A DNA stretch of 10,128 nucleotides from Streptosporangiaceae bacterium (GTDB lineage: Bacteria > Actinomycetota > Actinomycetes > Streptosporangiales > Streptosporangiaceae), in the NCBI GenBank assembly GCA_030045175.1, contig JASIBM010000574.1, forward strand, positions 1 to 10,128. The letters run 5' to 3'. Positions 4,067 through 10,128 of the stretch are shown in pieces. The stretch's first letter is position 1. Every line of letters starts with the position of its first letter. The notes beneath the pieces were generated by a model. That model ran no database searches. It worked only from the letters and a program-made list of their open reading frames with translations, and was not told the DNA's origin. The position numbers and the translations under genes were made by a program.

Positions 4067-6583
4067 CTACCCCGGCGTCGGGGCTGGGCGATAGCGGCGC
4101 AGCCGGTTGGCGTTGCCGACCACAGAAAGCGACGAAGCCGCCATGGCGGCCGCGGCGATGATCGGCGACAGCAGGATGCCGAATGCCGGATAGAGCACCC
4201 CGGCGGCCAGGGGAATGCCGATGCCGTTGTAGCCGAGGGCGAAGACCAGGTTCTGCCTGATGTTGCGCATGGTGGCGCGGGACAGGCTGATCGCGGTGAC
4301 CACGCCTGCCAGCGACCCGGAGATGAGCGTGACGCCGGCGGCCTCGATCGCGACGTCGGCGCCAGTGCCGATGGCCAGGCCGACGTCGGCGGCGGCCAGG
4401 GCCGGGGCGTCGTTGATCCCGTCGCCGACCATGGCTACCGTCCGTCCCGAGGCTTGCAGGCGGCGGATCGCGTCGGCCTTGTGCCCGGGCAGCACCTCGG
4501 CCAGCACCTTGCGCACGCCCACCTGACGGGCGATGGCCCCGGCCGTGGCGGCGTTGTCGCCGGTGATCATGATGACCTCGATGCCGAGCTTGCCCAGCGC
4601 GGCGATCGCCGCCGCCGATTCCTCCTTGACCGGGTCAGCGACCGCGAGCAGGCCGGCGAGCCGGCCGTCGATGGCGACCAGCACTGGCGTCTTCCCTTCG
4701 GCGGACAGCCGGGCGGCCGTGCCGGTCAGCGCGGTCACGTCGATGCCCGCGTCGGCGAGCAGCCGGGCCGTGCCGGCGAGGACCGCGTGGCCGGCCACGG
4801 TGGCCTGCACGCCCTTGCCTGTGATGGAGTCGAATCCGGCCGCGGTCGGCGGCGTGAGGCCGCGCTCGCGGGTGCCGGCCACGATCGCGGCGCCCAGCGG
4901 GTGCTCGCTGTCCGCCTCGGCGGCGGCGACCAGGGTCAGCAGCGCGTCGCCGTCCCAGCCGTCGGCCGGGCGGATGTCGGTGAGCGCGGGCCGGCCCGCG
5001 GTGATCGTGCCGGTCTTGTCAAGCACAACGGTGTCGACCTTGTGCGCGGTCTGGAGCGCCTCGCCGGACCGGACCAAGATGCCGGCGCGTGCGCCCTTGC
5101 CGGTCCCGACCATCACCGACAGGGGAGTGGCCAGGCCCAGGGCGCACGGGCAGGCGATGATCAGCACCGACACCGCCGGCATCAGGGCCAGGGTGAGCGC
5201 AGGGGCTGGGCCGGCGGTGAACCAGATCGCGAAGGTGACGATCGCCACGCCGATGACCGCGGGGACGAAGTAACCCGAGACCGTGTCTGCGAGCCGCTGG
5301 ATGGGGGGCCTGGACGCCTGGGCCTGCCGCACTAGCCTGATGATCTGGGCCAGCATGGTGTCGGCGCCGACCTTCTCGGCGCGCAGGCGCAGCGACCCCG
5401 TGGTGTTGATGGTCGCGCCGATCACCGTGTCCCCGGCCCGCTTGGCGACCGGCATGGGCTCGCCGGTCACCATCGACTCGTCGACTGCCGACGAGCCGGA
5501 CAGCACGGTCGCGTCGACCGGGATCTTCTCCCCGGGCCGGATCACGACCTCGTCCCCGGCGACGACCTGCCCGACCGGTATCTCGGCTTCGGCTCCGTCG
5601 CGGACCACGCGGGCGGTGCGCGCCTGGAGGCCAAGCAGCTCGCGGATGGCCTGCCCGGTCCCGGCCCTAGCCCTGGTCTCGATCAGCCGGCCCAGCATGA
5701 CCAGGGTCACGATGGTCCCGGCCGCCTCGTAGTAAACGACCCGTACATCGGATGGGAACAGGCCGGGCGCCACTGTGACCAGCAAGCTGTACCCGTAGGC
5801 GGCGGTGGTGCCGAGCGTGATCAAGCTGTTCATGTCCGCGCTGCGGTGCGCCAGGGCCAGCCAGCCGGTCCGGTGGATCGGCCACCCGGCGTAGCACATC
5901 ACCGGCGTGATAAGCGCCAGCTGTACCCAGTGGTTGAGCAGGGCGCCAGGGACCCAGCCGGCCTTGAACAGGTCATGTGCCATCACCGCGAGCAGCACCG
6001 GGGCGGTTAGCACGGCGCCGGCCACCAGCCGGCGGGTCAGGTCGGCGATCTCGGCCCGCCGCTCTGCGGCCTCGGCCGCCTCTTCCGCAGCGGCATCTGG
6101 CGCGCCGGCCATGCGCCCGCCGTCGGCGGGCGCATGACCGACCCGTGCTGCGCTGGGTGCTGCGATGGCCGTGCCTGGCTCGTCCCCTTGCGCAGCGGCG
6201 GCCGCGCCGTCCGGGTCGATGAGCAGCGTGCCGTGGATCATGTTCATCCCGCACGCGAAGCCATAGGACCCTGGCCGGGGCGATGCAAGCCGCACGGTGG
6301 TCCGCTCGAACGCCGGCAGCGACGCGCTCACGGCCAGGTCAGGGAAGACCACGCGGGAGGTGCAATCGCCGGACTCCTGCCGGTCGAACACCAGATCGAG
6401 CGGCACGCCGTGGCGTGCCCGGATCACGTCCGGGCGGTACCCGCCCTGCACCGTCACCGTGATCCGCTGCGCGCCGTCGGCCAGCTCCGCTGACCGGGCC
6501 CGGCGTGGCGCGAAGAAGAACCAGCCCAGGCCAGCCAGAGCGGCCGCCGCGCCGATGACGACAGCGACGTCAGCCACGCTCAT
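4067..6583 (-). CDS. copA: Copper-exporting P1B-type ATPase with N-terminal cupredoxin-like domain (838 aa)
   Basis: This inner-membrane ATPase would pump Cu(I) out of the cytoplasm. After one N-terminal hydrophobic helix (5-24) comes a cupredoxin-like domain (about 40-122) with likely metal ligands Cys74, Cys111, Met113, Met115 and His117 in FACGMNMIHG. An Ala-rich acidic linker (125-178) follows, then the P-type core: TGE 373-375 (actuator), CPC 478-480 in the membrane metal site, DKTGT with phospho-acceptor Asp522, the HP motif 561-562, and GDGIND 720-725. The last two helices carry Tyr785-Asn786 and Met814-x-x-Ser817-Ser818, the Cu(I) signature of the CopA subgroup. The usual N-terminal HMA domain (CxxC) is absent, its place taken by the cupredoxin-like domain. 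The ATG start has GAGGAGA (6589-6595) upstream. A CsoR-type palindrome precedes the gene, so copper induction is likely. No CsoR or CopZ gene is in the window. The metal call is strong, the exact role of the cupredoxin is inferred. Confidence 0.93.
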   Translation of the reverse strand: MSVADVAVVIGAAAALAGLGWFFFAPRRARSAELADGAQRITVTVQGGYRPDVIRARHGVPLDLVFDRQESGDCTSRVVFPDLAVSASLPAFERTTVRLASPRPGSYGFACGMNMIHGTLLIDPDGAAAAAQGDEPGTAIAAPSAARVGHAPADGGRMAGAPDAAAEEAAEAAERRAEIADLTRRLVAGAVLTAPVLLAVMAHDLFKAGWVPGALLNHWVQLALITPVMCYAGWPIHRTGWLALAHRSADMNSLITLGTTAAYGYSLLVTVAPGLFPSDVRVVYYEAAGTIVTLVMLGRLIETRARAGTGQAIRELLGLQARTARVVRDGAEAEIPVGQVVAGDEVVIRPGEKIPVDATVLSGSSAVDESMVTGEPMPVAKRAGDTVIGATINTTGSLRLRAEKVGADTMLAQIIRLVRQAQASRPPIQRLADTVSGYFVPAVIGVAIVTFAIWFTAGPAPALTLALMPAVSVLIIACPCALGLATPLSVMVGTGKGARAGILVRSGEALQTAHKVDTVVLDKTGTITAGRPALTDIRPADGWDGDALLTLVAAAEADSEHPLGAAIVAGTRERGLTPPTAAGFDSITGKGVQATVAGHAVLAGTARLLADAGIDVTALTGTAARLSAEGKTPVLVAIDGRLAGLLAVADPVKEESAAAIAALGKLGIEVIMITGDNAATAGAIARQVGVRKVLAEVLPGHKADAIRRLQASGRTVAMVGDGINDAPALAAADVGLAIGTGADVAIEAAGVTLISGSLAGVVTAISLSRATMRNIRQNLVFALGYNGIGIPLAAGVLYPAFGILLSPIIAAAAMAASSLSVVGNANRLRRYRPAPTPG

Positions 6584-6621
6584 CGCCGTCTCCTCGCGCC
6601 GTCGTCACCATCAGTTACCAA

Positions 6622-6640
6622 TATACCCTATGGGGGTATA
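6622..6640 (-). promoter_or_regulatory. CsoR-type copper operator upstream of the ATPase gene
   Basis: TATACCC (6622-6628) and GGGTATA (6634-6640) form perfect 7-bp arms around TATGG. The arrangement TACCC-N5-GGGTA with an adjoining G-tract is the kind of site bound by the Cu(I)-sensing repressor CsoR in actinobacteria. It lies 38 bases upstream of the ATPase start codon and contains or abuts a TATATT-like -10 box on the minus strand, so a bound repressor would block transcription. The binding protein is inferred; it is not encoded in this window. Confidence 0.75.
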
Positions 6641-6643
6641 GGC

Positions 6644-6672
6644 GAGTGAGCCGGAACTGTTGAGTGAGCCGG
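6644..6672 (-). repeat. Two 11-bp direct repeats beside the copper operator
   Basis: GAGTGAGCCGG occurs at 6644-6654 and again at 6662-6672, an 18-bp period. On the ATPase strand the copies lie upstream of the operator, around and above the -35 region, between the stop of the aldo/keto reductase gene and the operator. They could bind a second regulator on one DNA face or be a chance duplication. Confidence 0.6.
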
Positions 6673-6686
6673 CCCGCAGGCGGGGA

Positions 6687-7715
6687 CTACCTGCGTCGCG
6701 CGGAGGCGTCGAGCGTGGGGCTGATCCACCCGCTGTCGGCGGGGTTGATGGTCAGTCCCGGCGGCACGATCTGGTCGATCCTGTCCAGGACGTCGTCGGG
6801 GAGCTCGACGTCGGCGGCAGTGAGCTGGGATTCCAGGTGCTCCATGGTGCGCGGGCCGATGATCGCCGAGGTGACCGCCGGGTGGCGGATGACGAACGCG
6901 ATCGCCATCTCGATCAGGGTGATTCCCGCCTCGTCGGCCAGCTCAGCCAGCCGCCCGGCCGCGTCGAGCTTGCGCTGGTTCTCCTGCAGTGACAGGTCGA
7001 ACCTCTTGACGAGCCGCCGCCGTGCCCCGGAGGCGGGATCTGGCCCCCCGGTGCCCTCGCGGTAGCGGCCGGAGAGCCATCCGCCGGCCAGCGGGCTCCA
7101 GCCGATCACGCCCATCCCGTACCTGGCGCAGGTGGGCAGGACGTCGGCCTCGATCCCGCGGGCGAGGATCGAATAAGGCGGCTGCTCGCAGGCGAACCGC
7201 TCGCGGCACCGGTCCCTGGCGGTCCACTGCGCCTCGACGATCGCAGAGACCGGCCAGGTCGAGTGGCCGATGTACCTGACCTTGCCCGCGCGTACCAGGT
7301 CGGTGAGGGCGCCGAGCGCCTCGTCGATGTCGGTGCCCGGGTCGTAGCGGTGGATCTGGTACAGGTCGATCCAGTCGGTGCCCAGCCGCCGCAGCGAGTT
7401 CTCGGCCTCGCGGATGATCCACCGGCGGGAGTTGCCTGCCTGGTTGGGATCGTCTCCCATCGGCATGTGGACCTTGGTCGCGAGCACCACGTCATCCCGC
7501 CTGCCGTCGGCCAGCGCCTTGCCCACGATGACCTCGGACTCGCCACGGGAGTAGACGTCCGCCGTGTCGATGAAGTTGATCCCGGCGTCAAGCGCGCGGT
7601 GAATGATCCGGATGCTCTCGTCGTGATCCTTGGTGCCCCAGTCACCGAACATCATGGCCCCGAGGCACAGCTTGCTGACCGAGACGCCGGTGCGCCCGAG
7701 ACGGCGGTGTTCCAT
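6687..7715 (-). CDS. Aldo/keto reductase (342 aa)
   Basis: This is a cytosolic NADPH-dependent oxidoreductase of the aldo/keto reductase superfamily (TIM barrel), reducing aldehydes or ketones; the physiological substrate cannot be read from sequence. The catalytic tetrad is complete: Asp50 and Tyr55 in FIDTADVYSRGESE, Lys81 in ATKVHM and His122 in YQIHRYD. The cofactor-binding end AIIGPRTMEHLESQL (284-298) is typical. At 342 residues it matches the bacterial AKR groups with longer loops that include many general-stress and sugar-related reductases. ATG at 7715 is preferred over the longer frame from 7817: AAGGAGGAG (7722-7730) sits just upstream and the family's RRLGRTGVSVSKLCLG opening begins at residue 4. 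Downstream on the same strand is the copper ATPase, but 103 bases with a separate operator intervene, so co-transcription is possible rather than shown. A divergent gene starts at 7823, so the 107-base gap must hold both promoters. Confidence 0.92.
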   Translation of the reverse strand: MEHRRLGRTGVSVSKLCLGAMMFGDWGTKDHDESIRIIHRALDAGINFIDTADVYSRGESEVIVGKALADGRRDDVVLATKVHMPMGDDPNQAGNSRRWIIREAENSLRRLGTDWIDLYQIHRYDPGTDIDEALGALTDLVRAGKVRYIGHSTWPVSAIVEAQWTARDRCRERFACEQPPYSILARGIEADVLPTCARYGMGVIGWSPLAGGWLSGRYREGTGGPDPASGARRRLVKRFDLSLQENQRKLDAAGRLAELADEAGITLIEMAIAFVIRHPAVTSAIIGPRTMEHLESQLTAADVELPDDVLDRIDQIVPPGLTINPADSGWISPTLDASARRR

Positions 7716-7808
7716 CGTCAGCTCCTCCTTGCTCGTGCTGGTCACAGGCCTTTCCGTGAATCTCTGCCTTAACCAGGATGCCGCCGCCACAGTATCCGCC
7801 GCGACCGC

Positions 7809-7814
7809 TAGGCT
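7809..7814 (+). promoter_or_regulatory. Possible -10 box for a leaderless transcript
   Basis: TAGGCT fits the actinobacterial TANNNT -10 pattern and ends 8 bases before ATG 7823, so the transcript would begin at or within two bases of the start codon. No ribosome binding site precedes this ATG, which fits leaderless translation. No clear -35 box is seen. Confidence 0.45.
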
Positions 7815-7822
7815 CACCGCCC

Positions 7823-8527
7823 ATGAGAGCTGAATGGGCTGCGGACTATCACTACGAGTTCATCGGGGAGGGCGCTCACCGGATCATGCTCAGGCTGCCG
7901 CGCACGGTGCTCAGCCCGGCGACGGCCAGGCAGTATTGCGTCGACGGCCAGGTAAGCATGTCGACCACCTCGGACTTCGTGATCCTCGAGATGACCAGCG
8001 AGGACGAATCCGGCGGCTGGGACGAGGACGTCGATGGCTCGCTGTCCGCCATCGACGGTGTCCGCTCCGAGCTCGCCGCTGGTGACCTGCGGCCGCTCTA
8101 CCTGGCGTGGCTGTCGGCCTACGGCGCGTGGGAGCGCGACGAGGACGCCTTTGATGACGACGATGAGGACGAGGTGGAGCCTCCGGTTCCGGCCGGCCTG
8201 GGGTCACTGACGGCCCCGCAACGCGCCCTGGCGGACTTCCTGCGCCTCGACCCTGACCTGCTCGAGGTCGCGGCGCAGGCCAGCCCGTCGCTGTCCGAAT
8301 CCACCCGCGACGCGCACGCCCTGGCCACGCACATCGCAGGGCTCCCGGCTGGCGAGAAGGACCGCCTCCTCCTGATCGTCGCCCAGGACCAGGCGGCGAC
8401 GGCCCGGATCGAACTGCTGCGCGGCTTCGGCGGAAACCCCGATGAAGGGCTGCACTCCCGCCCCCAGCGGACGGTAGCCGAACTGCTCGACGCCGCTGCG
8501 GAACTGCGTGCGAAGAAGGAACAGTAA
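7823..8527 (+). CDS. Acidic protein of unknown function (234 aa)
   Basis: I recognise the general type, a hypothetical protein found in several actinobacteria, but know no function for it. The N-terminal part (1-100) is a compact alpha/beta-looking region with YHYEFIGEGAHRIMLRLP, then STTSDFVILEMTSEDESGG and an LRPLYLAWLSAYG segment. A very acidic stretch follows (104-119, about a dozen Asp/Glu). The C-terminal half (128-234) is predicted helical, with LTAPQRALADFLRLDPDLLEVAAQ, a central GEKDRLLLIVAQDQAATARIELLRGF segment and a charged end. There is no signal peptide, membrane helix or recognisable catalytic motif, so a cytoplasmic protein or an interaction partner is likely. The start is ATG 7823; ATG 7778 would add a Pro-rich, unlikely 15-residue extension. 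The gene is divergent from the aldo/keto reductase and converges on the oxygenase-associated gene. That it is a real gene is fairly sure from codon use; function is open. Confidence 0.8.
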   Translation: MRAEWAADYHYEFIGEGAHRIMLRLPRTVLSPATARQYCVDGQVSMSTTSDFVILEMTSEDESGGWDEDVDGSLSAIDGVRSELAAGDLRPLYLAWLSAYGAWERDEDAFDDDDEDEVEPPVPAGLGSLTAPQRALADFLRLDPDLLEVAAQASPSLSESTRDAHALATHIAGLPAGEKDRLLLIVAQDQAATARIELLRGFGGNPDEGLHSRPQRTVAELLDAAAELRAKKEQ

Positions 8528-8546
8528 GCCGCTGTTCGGCAGTGGC
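8528..8546. terminator. Hairpin between convergent genes, possible bidirectional terminator
   Basis: Directly after the TAA of the upstream gene, GCCGCTG and CAGTGGC can pair over 7 bp (one G-T) around a TTCGG loop. It lies in the 49-base gap between two converging genes, where a two-way terminator is expected. There is no T-tract, as is common for actinobacterial terminators, so the call rests on position and stem alone. Confidence 0.45.
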
Positions 8547-8576
8547 TGGAACGGCACCTCCTCGGCAGCGCGGCGC

Positions 8577-10128
8577 TCAGCGCGGCCCTGCCTGCGCGGT
8601 CATCCGCTTGCTCGCGAGCCACCCCAGATCCGCTTGGTCCTTGGCCCGGCCCGCCTGCTCGCGGTCGAACAGCGCATCGGCCTTGTGCAGGACGAGCGTG
8701 AAGGGGCGGCCTTGCCGCCTGGTCACGTGGGTGACGGGCAGTTCGGCGCCGTCGATCCGCGAGTGGACATGATGCCTGCGATCCTTGGCGAGCGGCCATG
8801 CGAAGGTGCGCAGGCTCTTGTCCTTCAGGAACGCGCCGAGGGTGCCGCACAGGTCGCAACTGCAGCCGCCGGGCATTTCGATCGACCAGTCGCCGGCTTC
8901 GCGTTCCGGGCGGGCGAGCCGGGTGCGGAGCCGCGCCGCGCAGTCGCTGGCCAGGGCTTGCAGGCCCGCGTCGCGGCGCGCGGCGGCTTTGGGCATCTTT
9001 GCGGCCGCTCGCAGCGCGGACATCTCCAGTACCGTCACCGCGTCGTCCTGCTGCCCGATATAGGAGGTAACGGCGTCCCGCGTGCCGGCCGCCTCCATCG
9101 CGGTGGCGGTCGTCAGCACCGCGGCGAGCGGTTCGCCCAAGGTACTGAGCTGGCCGTCACGGTTGCTTGGCGGCGACAACGCGAGCGCCGAGCGGATGTC
9201 CTTGCCGATCCACTCCCATGCCAGCTCGAGCAGCCGCAGCGCGGCCATCGCGCCAGCTCCGCCGGTGGCGCGCAGCCGCTCGCACAGGCCGGGCATCCGG
9301 TCCGCCGCCCACTGCGGCACTTGCCGGCTCTCGTGATATGCCCAGGTCGGATGATCGCCTCCGAACCAAGTTCGCAGAAGTTCCGCCGTCCACTGCTGGC
9401 CGTAGCCGTCGGCGATCTTCGCGAAGGAGTCCACGTGCGCGTCGGTGAGGCTTGCGATCAGGAACGGGCGCAGCAGCATCGCCGCGGTCGCCGCGTCAGC
9501 CACTGCCCCCGCCGCCTGCAGTGCCTGGCCGAGCAGCCCGGAGGCCTTGGCCTTGCCTTCCGCGTCCGGCACCTGGTAGTGCCGGATACCGTCCCAGAAC
9601 GGCGCCAACGTCGCCGCGGCGGCACGGGCGCCGGCGACATCACCGGATGACGCCATCGCGGCGAGCTCATCGAGCGCCCAGGCCGGGGAGGTTTCTGCGC
9701 GGTTCGCGAACGCCTGCTCCCGTGGCCACACGACTACCGCCGCGCGGTGGTACCAGCGGTCCAGCGTGTTGCCATAGTTCCCCATGTAGCCCTCGTACTC
9801 CTGGGAGTACGGCCTGAGGTCGCCGGACGGGGTCGACGCGCACACCTCCGCGCCGCGCAGGGACAGCGATGTCTCATCAAGCCCGGTGCCGTCCAGGCCG
9901 GTCCAGTGCGTGAGCGTGATTTCGGAATCGACCAGATCCTGGATCACGTACTCGGGTTCGTCATCGCTCGTGCCCGAGGACTCGTCATCGGCTACGTCGT
10001 AGTCGTCGTACCAGCCTTGACGCCCGTATCCGGATAGCTCGTCGGCTGGGAATGCGCCGTGCGTCTCCCGGATGTCGGCGAGCGCGAGTATCGTCTCGCA
10101 GCCTGCCCTCTCCGCGGCTTCGCGCAGC
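8577..10128 (-). CDS. 2OG-Fe(II)-oxygenase-associated large protein, C-terminal part (N-terminus beyond the window)
   Basis: The minus-strand frame is open without a stop from the right edge to TGA at 8577-8579, giving 516 visible residues; a GTG at 9947 is internal, because family-like sequence continues upstream of it. The visible part opens with LREAAERAGCETILALADIRETHGAF, then an Asp/Glu/Tyr-rich linker and IQDLVDSEITLTHW. Next are YEGYMGNYGNTLDRWYHRAAVVVWPRE (about 111-137), a long alpha-helical region (about 145-410), and a C-terminal module with CSCDLC (422-427, possible metal site), KDRRHHVH (448-455) and THVTRRQGRPFTLVLHK. I recall these blocks from large actinobacterial and fungal proteins whose N-terminus is a 2OG-Fe(II) dioxygenase domain. 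That domain, with its HxD...H iron site, is not in the window, so the enzymatic call is by family recall only. Substrate is unknown. The gene converges on the acidic-protein gene. Confidence 0.72.
   Translation of the reverse strand, partial: LREAAERAGCETILALADIRETHGAFPADELSGYGRQGWYDDYDVADDESSGTSDDEPEYVIQDLVDSEITLTHWTGLDGTGLDETSLSLRGAEVCASTPSGDLRPYSQEYEGYMGNYGNTLDRWYHRAAVVVWPREQAFANRAETSPAWALDELAAMASSGDVAGARAAAATLAPFWDGIRHYQVPDAEGKAKASGLLGQALQAAGAVADAATAAMLLRPFLIASLTDAHVDSFAKIADGYGQQWTAELLRTWFGGDHPTWAYHESRQVPQWAADRMPGLCERLRATGGAGAMAALRLLELAWEWIGKDIRSALALSPPSNRDGQLSTLGEPLAAVLTTATAMEAAGTRDAVTSYIGQQDDAVTVLEMSALRAAAKMPKAAARRDAGLQALASDCAARLRTRLARPEREAGDWSIEMPGGCSCDLCGTLGAFLKDKSLRTFAWPLAKDRRHHVHSRIDGAELPVTHVTRRQGRPFTLVLHKADALFDREQAGRAKDQADLGWLASKRMTAQAGPR

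Noticed and set aside
3947..5335. Long plus-strand open frame (462 codons) opposite the copper ATPase gene
   Set aside because: The opposite strand encodes a full P-type ATPase with all motifs. The plus-strand product is low-complexity Arg/Gly/Asp-rich sequence without domains, a normal shadow of high-GC coding DNA.
8508..9650. Plus-strand open frame of 380 codons opposite the oxygenase-associated gene
   Set aside because: The translation is Arg/Gly/Ala-rich without motifs, while the minus-strand frame shows family blocks and continues to the window edge.
1..10128. CRISPR array, insertion sequence or restriction/defence cluster
   Set aside because: No regularly spaced identical repeats, no transposase apart from the tyrosine-recombinase remnant, and no nuclease or methyltransferase of defence type were seen.

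Overview
The window is high-GC DNA with G/C-ending codons in almost every real reading frame. Shine-Dalgarno-led, GTG-initiated and leaderless-looking starts are mixed, and the protein families present (a Streptomyces-type pentapeptide-repeat protein, an AICE/phage-type tyrosine integrase remnant, a cupredoxin-headed copper ATPase, a 2OG-oxygenase-associated large protein) point to a filamentous actinobacterium. The genus cannot be fixed from this sequence alone. Both ends of the window cut through genes.

Left part (1-2750), accessory in character. A pentapeptide-repeat-like protein built of strict 12-residue repeats runs in from the left edge. It is followed by a 227-residue cytochrome-P450-like protein that keeps the heme-cysteine signature but lacks roughly half of a normal P450. 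Next come a possible 60-residue two-helix membrane protein and, on the minus strand, a small secreted four-cysteine protein. The secreted gene uses more A/T-rich codons than its neighbours and has a readable promoter, a 5' hairpin and a strong ribosome binding site. A truncated tyrosine-recombinase fragment then points at the 3' end of a minus-strand tRNA-Lys(CTT) gene, the classic layout of an integrative element site, here apparently decayed.

Middle part (2750-7715), metabolic and metal homeostasis. A stand-alone MetE-type methyltransferase catalytic domain (plus strand) ends one base from the stop codon of a convergent copper-exporting P1B-ATPase gene. The ATPase carries an N-terminal cupredoxin-like domain instead of the usual HMA domain. 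A 19-bp perfect-arm palindrome of CsoR-operator type precedes the ATPase gene, and behind it lies an 11-bp direct repeat. An aldo/keto reductase lies upstream on the same strand, but the operator-bearing gap suggests the ATPase has its own copper-responsive promoter.

Right part (7716-10128). A leaderless-looking gene for a conserved-looking acidic protein of unknown function converges, across a probable hairpin terminator, on the 3' portion of a large gene. I read that gene as the C-terminal part of a 2OG-Fe(II)-oxygenase-associated protein; its N-terminus, where the oxygenase domain would be, is beyond the right edge. Apart from the copper promoter-ATPase unit and the integrase/tRNA scar, I see no evidence that neighbouring genes form a single pathway, and no complete new multi-gene system is demonstrable here.
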